A DNA stretch of 9,557 nucleotides from Frondihabitans sp. (GCA_025464735.1 JAODMX010000504.1:1-9557), one strand, 5' to 3'. Positions 1 through 7,463 are shown, counted from the first letter of the stretch. Numbers and translations: made by a program. Notes: a model not told the origin generated them from the letters alone.

Positions 1-272
1 ATCTGCATGATGTGCTCGCGGATCGCGGGCGTGCCCTGGCCCGATCCGTACTGCAGGGCCATCGCGCCGTTGTCACGCATGACCTTCTCGATCGAACCCA
101 TCACCATTTCGTGCGGGAGGGCCGACACGAACGGCATCCCGCCGGCCAGCGACACGACCTCGGGGCGCGAGGCGACGGCGAACAGGGCTCGCACCTCGGA
201 GGCGCTGAGGCCTGCCGTGCGGTCTGCGTAGCTGTCGTACCACGGATCGAGATTGGTGCCTTGGTTGGTCAT
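1..272 (-). CDS. PLP-dependent aminotransferase, N-terminal part (runs off the left edge)
   Basis: About 90 residues are visible from the ATG at 272; the rest lies outside the window. The product resembles the N-terminus of class I/II (fold type I) aminotransferases of the 2-aminoadipate/MocR-like group. The stretch SLAGGMPFVSALP matches the family's 'AGG-P' substrate-side loop, and ALQYGSGQGTPAIREHI matches the conserved 'LQYG...G...LRE-I' segment. The PLP lysine lies beyond the edge, so catalytic competence cannot be judged. Members of this family transfer amino groups between amino acids and 2-oxo acids in the cytoplasm; the substrate cannot be inferred here. Only a weak AGGG lies before the start. 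A terminator at 336-371 separates it from trxA, so it probably has its own promoter. TATCGT (307-312, minus strand) could be a -10 element, but no convincing -35 accompanies it. Family assignment is solid, specificity unknown. Confidence 0.85.
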   Translation of the reverse strand, partial: MTNQGTNLDPWYDSYADRTAGLSASEVRALFAVASRPEVVSLAGGMPFVSALPHEMVMGSIEKVMRDNGAMALQYGSGQGTPAIREHIMQ

Positions 273-335
273 GGGTCGAGCCCTGTCTGTAGGGGGATTT
301 CGGTTAACGATAGGGGATGGGTCGTTTTTAACAGC

Positions 336-371
336 GAAAGCCCGCCCAGCGAGGGTGCTGGGCGGGCTTTC
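336..371 (-). terminator. Intrinsic terminator after trxA
   Basis: A perfect 15-bp inverted repeat (arms 336-350 and 357-371, 6-base loop) is very GC-rich in its core and has A3 and T3 tracts at the ends of the arms, the usual form of an actinobacterial intrinsic terminator. It begins 11 bp past the trxA stop codon on the minus strand. There is no long T-run beyond the stem. It should end the trxB-trxA transcript and insulate the aminotransferase gene. Confidence 0.85.
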
Positions 372-382
372 TGTGGCTGTGG

Positions 383-709
383 TTACGCCAGGAAGTCCGC
401 CAGGTCGGCTTCGAGGGCCGGCTTGGGCTTAGCGCCGATGACGGTCTTGACGACCTCACCACCGCGGTAGACCTTCATCGCGGGGATGGAGGTGATCTGG
501 TACTTCATCGCAGTCTGGGGGTTGTCGTCGACGTTGAGCTTGACGATCTTGATCTTGTCGCTGTGTTCGGACGCGATCTGGTCGAGGATCGGCGAGACGG
601 CGCGACAGGGGCCACACCACTCGGCCCAGAAGTCGACCAGGATCGTTTCGTCGGAGTTGAGGACGTCTGCCTCGAAGGTGGCGTCGGTGACGGCGGTTGC
701 GGTGCTCAT
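383..709 (-). CDS. trxA: Thioredoxin
   Basis: A 108-residue protein of normal length for a cytoplasmic thioredoxin, which reduces disulfides in proteins such as ribonucleotide reductase and peroxiredoxins. The active site WCGPC is at residues 31-35, preceded by the conserved VDFWAEW with buried Asp26. The cis-proline is Pro76, within SIPA, where most thioredoxins have IPT. The C-terminal GAKPKPALEADL helix is typical of actinobacterial forms. The ATG at 709 has a good Shine-Dalgarno sequence (AAAGGGGAA) just upstream. The gene follows trxB by 77 bp in the same direction with no terminator between, so the two are probably co-transcribed, and TrxB is its expected reductase. Confidence 0.97.
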   Translation of the reverse strand: MSTATAVTDATFEADVLNSDETILVDFWAEWCGPCRAVSPILDQIASEHSDKIKIVKLNVDDNPQTAMKYQITSIPAMKVYRGGEVVKTVIGAKPKPALEADLADFLA

Positions 710-786
710 TGTTGTTCCCCTTTCGTGGAGAGTCTAAAGCGGTGGAGGGTCTGCAGTGCGGCTCAGCGGGCCGAGGCGACAGCGGC

Positions 787-1752
787 CTAGGCGGGCTCGC
801 TGACAGCCGCGGCCTGATCGAGGAGCGCCTTGTCGAGCCCCGAGAGGTAGTGTTCGGCATCGAGGGCCGCGACTGTGCCCGACCCGGCAGCCGTGATGGC
901 CTGACGGTAGGTCACGTCGATGACGTCGCCCGCGGCGAAGACCCCCGGAATGTTGGTCTTCGAGGAGCGGCCTTGGACGGCGACGGTGCCGTCGGAGGTC
1001 AGGTCGAGCTGACCGTGGACGAGGTGCACGCGAGGGTCGTTGCCAATCGCGATGAACAGGCCCTCGAGGTCGAGGTGCGATTCGGTGCCGTCGACCGTGT
1101 CGGTCAGCGTGACACCGGCGGCCTTCTCGTCGCCCGTGATGCCGGAGACCGTTTTGTTCCAGAGGAACTCGATCTTCTCGTTGTCGAAGGCGCGGTCTTG
1201 CATGATCTTCGAGGCTCGGAGGCTGTCACCGCGGTGGATGACGTAGACCTTCGTCGCGAAGCGCGTGAGGAATGTCGCCTCTTCCATTGCGGAGTCGCCG
1301 CCGCCGACGACCGCGATTTCCTTCTGCTTGAAGAAGAAACCGTCGCAGGTCGCGCACCAGCTGACGCCGCGGCCCGAGAGGCGCTCTTCGTCGTCGAGGC
1401 CGAGTTTGCGGTAGGCCGAGCCAGTCGCGTAGATGACGGTGAGGGACTCCTCGACCGCCCCGGATCCGAGGGTCACCTTCTTGACATCGCCCGCGAGCTC
1501 GACACTCACCACGTCGTCGAGCAGCACTTCTGCGCCGAATTTCTCGGCTTGCTCCTGCATCTTGAACATGAGCTCGGGGCCCTGGAGACCTTCGGGGAAG
1601 CCCGGGAAATTTTCGATCTCGGTGGTCTTCATCAGTTCACCGCCGGCTTCAACGGAGCTGGCGACCACGAGGGGACGGAGCCCGGCACGAGCGGCATAGA
1701 TCGCAGCGGTGTAACCGGCTGGGCCGGAACCGATGATGATGACCTGGCGCAT
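787..1752 (-). CDS. trxB: Thioredoxin-disulfide reductase (NADPH, FAD)
   Basis: A 321-residue flavoprotein that passes electrons from NADPH through FAD and a redox-active disulfide to thioredoxin. The FAD-binding GSGPAGYTAAIYAARA is at residues 8-23, the redox-active CATC at 133-136, the NADPH-binding VVGGGDSAMEEA at 148-159, and the second FAD motif AAGDV at about 273-277 followed by YRQAITAAGSG. This is the low-molecular-weight bacterial type at normal length. The open frame extends 32 codons upstream, but the ATG at 1752 is chosen because MRQVIIIGSG is the standard N-terminus and AGAAAGGG lies just before it. In the HRRxxxR motif, which contacts the NADPH 2'-phosphate, the second Arg is Gly (HRGDSLR, Gly175). 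A SigR-like promoter lies upstream at 1842-1867, and trxA follows. Confidence 0.97.
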   Translation of the reverse strand: MRQVIIIGSGPAGYTAAIYAARAGLRPLVVASSVEAGGELMKTTEIENFPGFPEGLQGPELMFKMQEQAEKFGAEVLLDDVVSVELAGDVKKVTLGSGAVEESLTVIYATGSAYRKLGLDDEERLSGRGVSWCATCDGFFFKQKEIAVVGGGDSAMEEATFLTRFATKVYVIHRGDSLRASKIMQDRAFDNEKIEFLWNKTVSGITGDEKAAGVTLTDTVDGTESHLDLEGLFIAIGNDPRVHLVHGQLDLTSDGTVAVQGRSSKTNIPGVFAAGDVIDVTYRQAITAAGSGTVAALDAEHYLSGLDKALLDQAAAVSEPA

Positions 1753-1841
1753 GTGGGCCCTTTCTGGAGACGAAACGGAGGCGAAGCGGAGAAGAACAGC
1801 GGTGCGACGCCCGGAGTTCTCTCCGAGCATCTGTGCTGTGA

Positions 1842-1867
1842 AACACATCCTAACTTCCGGATATTCC
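1842..1867 (-). promoter_or_regulatory. Candidate SigR/SigH-type oxidative-stress promoter of trxB-trxA
   Basis: On the minus strand, GGAAT (1867-1863) and GTT (1844-1842) are separated by exactly 18 bases. This is the consensus reported for the thiol-stress ECF sigma factors SigR (Streptomyces) and SigH (Mycobacterium, Corynebacterium), for which the trxB-trxA genes are classic targets. The element lies in the 177-bp murJ-trxB gap and would give a 5' leader of about 80 nt. No good housekeeping -35/-10 pair was seen alongside it. The match is direct; its use by a SigR homologue is inferred. Confidence 0.72.
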
Positions 1868-1929
1868 AGGAGAGCTGGCTGTTCCCAGGCTGCACCCGGA
1901 ATCGGCGCGCAACCCGAAGGGATGCTGTG

Positions 1930-3645
1930 TCAGCGCCTCCGCAGCCGGCGAAAGACGGGCTGCGTCATGGCCGACAGCTCGGGGATCCGGGCGGCGGTGA
2001 GAAGGACGAAGTAGACGGCGGCCATGACCAGGCCCGCGATGATTACGGTCAAGATGGCAGGGATCCTGCCCGAAAGTCCGTAGCCTCCCGCGTGGTAACC
2101 GCCCAGTCCGGATACGACGAGGAAACCGACGAGACCAGCCACGAGCGAGAAGACGATGTATTGGACGTGCCGGCGGGTGACCCAGCGGCCGTCGATCCCG
2201 CCGATGCGCCGATGGACGAGGACGAGGGCGACGACCGTCTGCGCGCTTCCCGCCACGGACGTGACGACTGCCACGGCCACGGCGATGTGCTGCGGTGCCA
2301 CCAGGACAGAGCAGGCGAGCGCACCGAGCACGAAGATGCCCGACTGGACGATCTGCATGAAGAAGACGGTCCGCTGCTCGTGGAAGGCGAAGAAGACGCG
2401 CTGCAGGACGAACAGCATGCTGAAGAGGATCAGTCCCGGCAGATACGCCAGGATCACGTGGGCCATGGATGCGATGTTCGTGAACTCCGCCTCGTAAAAC
2501 CGGGCGAAGGGGAACGCGACGACGGCCAGGGCGACCGTGGCGAAAACGACGAAGAGTCCGATCGTACGGAGCGAGTCGGAGAGGTTGTTCCGGACGGCGC
2601 GCAGGTCTCCCCTCTCGGCGTCCGCGGTCATGCTTGTGAAGTAGGCGGTGGCGATCGAGACCGTAACGATTCCGTGCGGCAGCATGAAGATCAGCCACGC
2701 GTTCGAGAGAACCGCGTTCGACGCACCGACGCCGAGCGTTGCGACGTTGCTCTGGACGATTCCGGCCAGCTGGGTGACCAGGATGAGGGCGAACATCCAG
2801 CCGGCCGCCTTGCCGGTCGCACCCAGGCCGACGCCGCGCCAGCGGAAGTCGAGGCGGAAGGTGAGCCCGGCCCTCCGCCAGAAGAGGAGGAGGAACCCGG
2901 CCTGCGCGGCGACGCCCAGTGTCGCGGTCCCTGCGAGCACGATGATGCGGCCGGTGGTCCAGTCCGAGACCAGGCTGTTGTGGCCCGCACCGCCGAACAG
3001 AACGATGAAGACGACAAGCCCGAGAATCGAGACGACGTTGTTGAGCACGGGAGCCCAGGTGAACGGCCCGAAGATCTGGCGCGCATTCAGCACCTCGCTC
3101 AGGAGCGAGTAGATGGCGTAGAAGAAGATCTGGGGGAGGCACCAGTAAGCGAAGGCCGTAGCGAGGGCCAGGGCTTCCGGCGAGAAACCGGAGCCGTCCT
3201 TCGCGCTCGAGTGGGCGTAGAGGGAGACGAGGAACGGCGCCGCTAGGGTGCCGATCAGGGTGACGACGGCGAAGATGACCGTACCCAGCGTCACGATCTT
3301 GTTGATGTAGCGCTGGCCGCCGTCAGAGTGCGCTGCCGCACGCACGATCTGCGGCACTAGGACCGCGCTGAGCAGGCCGCCGGCGACAAGGGCGTAGATG
3401 TTGTTGGGAAGCTGGTTGGAGACGCTGAACGCGTCGGCGGCGCGGCTTCCGGCCTGACCGATCGCGGCCGCCAGGACGGCCGTCTTGGCGAAGCCGAGCA
3501 CGCGCGACACGACGGTGCCGCCGGCGAGGAGGGCGCTGGCGCGGCCCAGGCTTCGCTGTGCCGCGGCCGGAGGGGCGCCCGGGATGATGATGACACCGGT
3601 CTCGGGATCCGTGTTTTCGAAGCCCGTGGGGTCGGTGACGGTCAC
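1930..3645 (-). CDS. murJ: Lipid II flippase MurJ (MviN family)
   Basis: A 571-residue polytopic membrane protein of the MOP-exporter superfamily. MurJ flips undecaprenyl-linked lipid II across the cytoplasmic membrane for peptidoglycan synthesis. The N-terminal signature SRVLGFAKTAVLAAAIG (47-63), then ADAFSVSNQLPNNIYALV (70-87) and GGLLSAVLVP, matches MurJ helices 1-2. LPHGIVTVSIATAYFTSM (322-339) matches the conserved helix near the middle of the fold. Hydrophobic helices recur to about residue 550, and the protein ends in a short basic tail (RRLRRR). It lacks the long C-terminal pseudokinase and extracellular domains of mycobacterial MviN. The GTG at 3645 is chosen because it overlaps the preceding stop as GTGA and has AAGGGAGG six bases upstream; the 54-codon upstream extension lies within the neighbouring gene. 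The overlap implies translational coupling with the DUF6049 gene. Confidence 0.96.
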   Translation of the reverse strand: MTVTDPTGFENTDPETGVIIIPGAPPAAAQRSLGRASALLAGGTVVSRVLGFAKTAVLAAAIGQAGSRAADAFSVSNQLPNNIYALVAGGLLSAVLVPQIVRAAAHSDGGQRYINKIVTLGTVIFAVVTLIGTLAAPFLVSLYAHSSAKDGSGFSPEALALATAFAYWCLPQIFFYAIYSLLSEVLNARQIFGPFTWAPVLNNVVSILGLVVFIVLFGGAGHNSLVSDWTTGRIIVLAGTATLGVAAQAGFLLLFWRRAGLTFRLDFRWRGVGLGATGKAAGWMFALILVTQLAGIVQSNVATLGVGASNAVLSNAWLIFMLPHGIVTVSIATAYFTSMTADAERGDLRAVRNNLSDSLRTIGLFVVFATVALAVVAFPFARFYEAEFTNIASMAHVILAYLPGLILFSMLFVLQRVFFAFHEQRTVFFMQIVQSGIFVLGALACSVLVAPQHIAVAVAVVTSVAGSAQTVVALVLVHRRIGGIDGRWVTRRHVQYIVFSLVAGLVGFLVVSGLGGYHAGGYGLSGRIPAILTVIIAGLVMAAVYFVLLTAARIPELSAMTQPVFRRLRRR

Positions 3646-5855
3646 GAGTCGCCTCCCTTCTCGGATCCTGGGCTCACCCCGAAGGTCTCTCCTGAGGTTC
3701 GCTTGGTCGCCTTCGCCCGCTGTCGTCGCCGAACGCTGCGGTAGATCCCACCCCCGAAGAGGAGGACCACTGCGACCGCGAAGACGAGCGTGATTGCAGT
3801 CTCCCACCCGGCCTGCACGTTGATCGCGACCTGCGAGGGTGTCGAGAGTGCGACTCCCTGACTGCTCGACAGGGTCAGGGTGATCATGACGCTGCCGTTG
3901 GCCACCGACTGCACGGGGACCGTCACCCGCTGCTGCGAGTTGGGTTGGACCGTGACCGGGAGGTCGTTCTTCTCGATATTGAGGTAGTAGTTGGACGGAA
4001 CGACCCGGAGATAGACGATCGCGACGGACGGCGTGTTGTTCTGAATGTAGATCGGGAGCGACGATCGGTCACCCAGGACGTTGATGGAACTGCCCTCGAC
4101 CACCTTGATCGAGGAGGTCGTCTTCGTGTTCGCGGTGGTCACCTTCGAGATCTCCGACGTGAGACCGCTGGGGTTATCGCTCCACGCCGTCGAGGAGAGC
4201 GCCAGCATCTTGAGTCGCTCCTTCGCAGTGACGAGCCCGGGTTGCTTTAGGGCAGTCGCGAAGAGCTGGAGGTCGGCATCGGACTTCACGAGGGGTCCGA
4301 GAGCGTCGACGCGGGGGTCGGAGGCCTTCTTCGAGACGAGAGACGCGGTCGTCGCGGTGCTAGCGACGACGTCGTGCAGCGGCACCTGCCGGAGCCAGGA
4401 GAGTTTGCTGAGTGCCGTCAGCGTCTGGTCGAGGCGGGAACCCGTGGTCGCCCAACCTCGCCCGACGGTGGTGAAGAGCGTTCGCGCGTCGCTCGGGCGC
4501 TCGTGGGTGAGGGTGGCCAGTTCGGCGGAGAGCTGCGCCATCTCGGCCTTCCAGTCGTCCTGGGTCCCGGCCGCCGCCGCGTCCCGGATGAGGTCGGAGA
4601 GGGTGTCGTCTGAAACCAGTGCCGCCTCGTTTCCGATCTTCGTCTCGGCATCCTCGGTGGTGTCGGAGGAGACCTTGACGTTGTCACTGGAGAGGATCGT
4701 GGTCTTGACTCCGCTCGATGCCAGCGAGGGAAGGTCGCCGCTCGACACCGTGCCCTCGAGAGGCCAAGCCATTCCCTGCGCGGTATATGGGAACGCCAGC
4801 AGTGACGCCGTGGTCGGAATCGACGAGGTCGGGGGGATCCCGCTCGGGGTCGCGGTCGGTGTTTTGGTGCGCGTCGGATCGGCTGTGGGAGTGTCGGTTG
4901 TCTGCCCGCTCCCGTCATTGGCGACATAGGAGTCGGGCTGAGCCTTCGCCTGCGCGGCGATCTGCGCCGAGAAGTCGATCGGCTGCGGCAACGTGACTGA
5001 GCCCGCCTGGCGGACAGCAGATATGTCGGAATCCGCATATTGCAGGGCGAAGGACTCGTTGGGGGCGGTCTCCAGTCGCGTGAGCCAGACGATGGCCGAG
5101 GGCGGGGCGACGTTGCCCAGGATCCTGATGGAGGCCAGGATCATCGGGTCGATACCCAGCGCCACGTCTTTGCCGCGCACCGCCGCAAGCTCTTGCGTAA
5201 GGATCCCGTTGGGCGAGGTGTAGGCGGCGAGGGCGTCGCTGGAGATGAGGCCGCTCGTCGACTCGGGCACCGTGATCGGAACCGCGATCCCCATCTTCGT
5301 AGGCTGGAAGCTGTCGTTCGGGTAGTAGACGACGCTCGAGTGGGTCTCGCCGACCGGGGTTCCGTCGACAGTGAAACGTGCGCCGAAGGCCTTGGCGCCC
5401 CAGTCACTGCCGCTGAGGGCGAGCGTGCCGGCCGGGATCGTGACGCTTATGGGGGTGGCTGTTCCGCCGGCGTTGATGGCCGGGATGTCGGCGCTGGTCA
5501 TGAAGGATCCGAGCACGTCGCTGGTGTCGCTGTCGGCGCGCGCGAACCACGCCTCGAGGCTTGCCCTGGTCAAGAACGAAGCGCGGTCGAGGTAGAGCTG
5601 GACGACGCCGGGATCGATCGCCTGATCGGTTCCGTTGTGAACGGTGACCGTGACCTGGAGGTTGCCTCCCATCGACACGACGCCGTTGTTGGAGGGCGCC
5701 AGCGACACCGTAACCGCATCATCCGGTGTCGTCGTGGGACTCGCGGTTGCCGCTGTCGTGGGTGTCGCCGTGACCGCGAAGGCAGCGCCGGGCAGACCGA
5801 CGGCGAGAGCGACGGCGGCCAGGGCTGAGACAGCGAACGCGGGAAGAATTCTCAT
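3642..5855 (-). CDS. DUF6049-type secreted, membrane-anchored protein upstream of murJ
   Basis: A 737-residue protein of unknown function, recognised by position and architecture as the actinobacterial DUF6049 type, of which Rv3909 next to mviN in M. tuberculosis is the counterpart. Residues 1-28 are a signal peptide (Arg2, hydrophobic core, AAFA cleavage-like end). Residues 46-180 look like a beta-sandwich (VTVSLAPSNNGVVS, LQVTVTVHNGT). Residues 230-290 hold a conserved-looking core (VALGIDPMIL, IVWLTRLE, QYADSDISAV). A Ser/Thr/Pro-rich linker spans 313-350. A second beta-rich domain at about 590-680 precedes one transmembrane helix (685-704) and a basic tail (RSVRRRQRAKATKR), so most of the protein should lie outside the membrane. 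The ATG at 5855 is chosen for the signal peptide, although no good Shine-Dalgarno sequence precedes it; the alternative GTG at 5936 would bury the signal peptide behind 27 residues. The 4-bp overlap with murJ points to an envelope role, but activity is unknown. Confidence 0.85.
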   Translation of the reverse strand: MRILPAFAVSALAAVALAVGLPGAAFAVTATPTTAATASPTTTPDDAVTVSLAPSNNGVVSMGGNLQVTVTVHNGTDQAIDPGVVQLYLDRASFLTRASLEAWFARADSDTSDVLGSFMTSADIPAINAGGTATPISVTIPAGTLALSGSDWGAKAFGARFTVDGTPVGETHSSVVYYPNDSFQPTKMGIAVPITVPESTSGLISSDALAAYTSPNGILTQELAAVRGKDVALGIDPMILASIRILGNVAPPSAIVWLTRLETAPNESFALQYADSDISAVRQAGSVTLPQPIDFSAQIAAQAKAQPDSYVANDGSGQTTDTPTADPTRTKTPTATPSGIPPTSSIPTTASLLAFPYTAQGMAWPLEGTVSSGDLPSLASSGVKTTILSSDNVKVSSDTTEDAETKIGNEAALVSDDTLSDLIRDAAAAGTQDDWKAEMAQLSAELATLTHERPSDARTLFTTVGRGWATTGSRLDQTLTALSKLSWLRQVPLHDVVASTATTASLVSKKASDPRVDALGPLVKSDADLQLFATALKQPGLVTAKERLKMLALSSTAWSDNPSGLTSEISKVTTANTKTTSSIKVVEGSSINVLGDRSSLPIYIQNNTPSVAIVYLRVVPSNYYLNIEKNDLPVTVQPNSQQRVTVPVQSVANGSVMITLTLSSSQGVALSTPSQVAINVQAGWETAITLVFAVAVVLLFGGGIYRSVRRRQRAKATKRTSGETFGVSPGSEKGGDS
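3652..3659 (-). promoter_or_regulatory. Shine-Dalgarno site fixing the murJ GTG start
   Basis: AAGGGAGG on the minus strand lies six bases before the GTG at 3645, inside the last codons of the upstream DUF6049 gene. It decides between this start and the much longer open frame, and places ribosome loading for murJ at the end of the upstream coding region. Confidence 0.8.
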
Positions 5856-5961
5856 AAGGAAAGGTGGCCCTCGACAAGAAGCGCAGGCCTCGGGGCATAG
5901 CGAGTCTAGGGAATGTCGCCCGAGAACTCCGGGCACGCGGCCTGTGGTTAGCTAATGCGTC
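5856..5961. other. Divergent intergenic region between the DUF6049 gene and cca
   Basis: These 106 bp must hold promoters for both directions. Neither flanking start has a clear Shine-Dalgarno sequence: the minus-strand gene is preceded by CCTTTCCTT and cca by GCTAATGCGTC. TTAGCT/TAGCTA (5948-5954) lies at about -10 relative to the cca ATG, which would fit a leaderless transcript, but no matching -35 is visible. A short inverted repeat (GCCCG at 5918-5922, CGGGC at 5930-5934) lies in the middle and could be an operator or chance. Confidence 0.5.
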
Positions 5962-7386
5962 ATGGATCACGTCGCTTCAGCCCTCGCGCGGCTCGGCGAA
6001 CTCGCGGCCACCTCGCGGGTCGCTCGCCTCGCGCGAGCATTTCAGGATGCGGGTCACGAGCTCGCCCTCGTCGGAGGCCCCGTTCGCGACGCGTTCCTCG
6101 ATCGCAGGGTCAATGACCTCGACTTCACGACCTCCGCTTCCCCTGACGAGATCCTCGCCCTGGTCTCCCCTCTGGCCGAGGCGCACTGGGATGTCGGCCG
6201 TGCTTTCGGCACCATCGCCGCGCGCGTCGAGGGCGAGACCGTCGAGATCACGACCTACCGCAGCGACGTGTACGACGGTGAGACGCGGAAGCCCGAGGTG
6301 GCGTTCGGCGACACCCTCGAGGGCGACCTGGTGCGTCGCGACTTCACCGTCAACGCCATGGCTCTGCGACTGCCCGAGCTTGTGCTCGTCGATCCGTCCG
6401 GCGGCGTCGAAGACCTCCTGGAACGGCGGTTGGCCACTCCGGGTGCCGCGGTCGACTCTTTCCGCGACGATCCGCTCCGCATGATGCGGGCCGCAAGGTT
6501 CACGTCGCAGCTCGGGTTCGAGGTGTCGGACGAGGTGCGACAGGCGATGGCGGAGCGCGCGGCGACACTCTCGATCGTCTCGATCGAGCGAGTGAACGAC
6601 GAGTTCTCCAAGCTGCTCTCGACAGACGACCCGGTGCCCGGGCTTCGACTCCTGGTCGACACGGGGATCGCAGAGCTCGTGCTGCCCGAGCTGCCTGCGA
6701 TGATCCTGGAGAAGGACGAGCACCACCACCACAAGGATGTCTACGAGCACAGCCTCACCGTGCTCAGCCAGGCGATCGGATACGAGAAGGAGCGTCAGCC
6801 GGGGACCGCGCCAGATCTCATCCTGCGAATCGCCGCTCTTCTGCACGACATCGGCAAGCCGGCGACCCGTCGGTTGGAGCCCGGTGGCGTGGTCACGTTC
6901 CACCACCACGACATCGTCGGCGCGAAGCTCGCGAAGAAGCGGCTCAAGGCTCTGCGCTTCGACAACGACACCGTTGCCGCTGTGTCGCGACTGATCGAGT
7001 TGCACCTGAGGTTCTTCGGCTACACCGAAGGTGGCTGGACGGACTCGGCGGTGCGTCGGTACGTGCGCGACGCGGGCGACCAGCTCGAGCGCCTTCATAT
7101 GCTCACCCGCGCCGATGTCACGACCCGCAATCGTCGGAAGGCCGACCGGCTCGGATTCGCCTACGACGACCTCGAAGAGCGCATCGCCGAGCTCAGGGAG
7201 CGGGAGGAGCTCGACTCGCTCCGTCCGGATCTCGACGGGGTGCAGATTCAGCAGATCCTGGGTATCAAGCCGTCCCGGGAGGTGGGCGAGGCTTACCGCT
7301 TCCTACTCGAACTGCGCACCGAAGAGGGCCCCCTGGGTGAAGAGCAAGCTACCCGTCGCCTTCGAGAGTGGTGGTCTGCCCGCTGA
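5962..7386 (+). CDS. cca: CCA tRNA nucleotidyltransferase, actinobacterial HD-domain type
   Basis: A 474-residue cytoplasmic enzyme that adds or repairs the 3' CCA end of tRNAs from CTP and ATP (class II, poly(A) polymerase-like). The head domain shows LVGGPVRDA (36-44) and the metal-binding DLD at 52-54. RRDFTVNAMA is at 125-134 and the nucleotide-recognition region RDDPLRMMRAARF at 168-180. A C-terminal HD phosphohydrolase-like domain is marked by KDVYEHSL and LHDIGKP (His295-Asp296), with ADVTTRN at 384-390. The length and the HD domain match actinobacterial enzymes (called pcnA in M. tuberculosis, 480 residues). The cluster HHHH at 254-257 is part of this domain. The ATG at 5962 starts at the usual N-terminus (MDHVASALARLGEL) but lacks a Shine-Dalgarno sequence, so a leaderless mRNA is possible. 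rpsF starts 105 bp downstream in the same direction. Confidence 0.96.
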   Translation: MDHVASALARLGELAATSRVARLARAFQDAGHELALVGGPVRDAFLDRRVNDLDFTTSASPDEILALVSPLAEAHWDVGRAFGTIAARVEGETVEITTYRSDVYDGETRKPEVAFGDTLEGDLVRRDFTVNAMALRLPELVLVDPSGGVEDLLERRLATPGAAVDSFRDDPLRMMRAARFTSQLGFEVSDEVRQAMAERAATLSIVSIERVNDEFSKLLSTDDPVPGLRLLVDTGIAELVLPELPAMILEKDEHHHHKDVYEHSLTVLSQAIGYEKERQPGTAPDLILRIAALLHDIGKPATRRLEPGGVVTFHHHDIVGAKLAKKRLKALRFDNDTVAAVSRLIELHLRFFGYTEGGWTDSAVRRYVRDAGDQLERLHMLTRADVTTRNRRKADRLGFAYDDLEERIAELREREELDSLRPDLDGVQIQQILGIKPSREVGEAYRFLLELRTEEGPLGEEQATRRLREWWSAR

Positions 7387-7444
7387 GCGGGTACCCTAGG
7401 AAGGTTGCTTGGGCGTAGCCCTTGCACGATGCCACTACCCTCCT

Positions 7445-7463
7445 GTCGCAGACCGTCTGCGAC
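7445..7463 (+). promoter_or_regulatory. Hairpin in the rpsF leader, possible S6:S18 autoregulatory site
   Basis: A perfect 8-bp inverted repeat, GTCGCAGA (7445-7452) and TCTGCGAC (7456-7463), closes a CCG triloop and ends 11 bases before the rpsF Shine-Dalgarno sequence. It has no T-run, so it is unlikely to be a terminator for cca. In many bacteria the S6:S18 heterodimer binds a CCG-containing hairpin in its own rpsF leader. Position and the CCG fit that, but the fit to the published motif is not verified here. No confident promoter was found at 7387-7444; TACCCT occurs at 7392-7397 and 7436-7441 without a good -35. Confidence 0.5.

Noticed and set aside
1812..1825. Small hairpin (5-bp arms, 4-base loop) in the trxB leader
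   Set aside because: Arms this short arise often by chance at this GC content, and nothing else around it suggests a riboswitch or attenuator.
1850..3142. A 430-codon minus-strand frame overlapping murJ
   Set aside because: It is a shifted frame of murJ, dominated by Arg, Pro and His, with no recognisable start region or motif.
697..3246. An 849-codon open frame on the plus strand opposite trxB and murJ
   Set aside because: It is rich in Glu, Asp, Arg and Gly without domains or motifs, and mirrors two recognisable genes on the other strand; this is expected of high-GC antisense frames.
3646..3807. A longer N-terminus for MurJ
   Set aside because: The extra 54 residues are charged, lie inside the DUF6049 coding region and lack a start as well placed as the GTG with AAGGGAGG at 3645.
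5117..5126. CAGGATCCTG also occurs inside the DUF6049 gene, as in the palindrome at 9510-9519
   Set aside because: GGATCC is frequent throughout this window within ordinary codons, so the shared 10-mer alone is weak evidence for a regulatory site.
5856..5936. GTG at 5936 as start of the DUF6049 protein
   Set aside because: It has no ribosome site and would place 27 residues before an otherwise typical signal peptide; ATG 5855 is preferred, though its own ribosome site is weak.
5977..7098. A 373-codon minus-strand frame opposite cca
   Set aside because: cca on the plus strand shows all family motifs across this stretch; the antisense frame has none.
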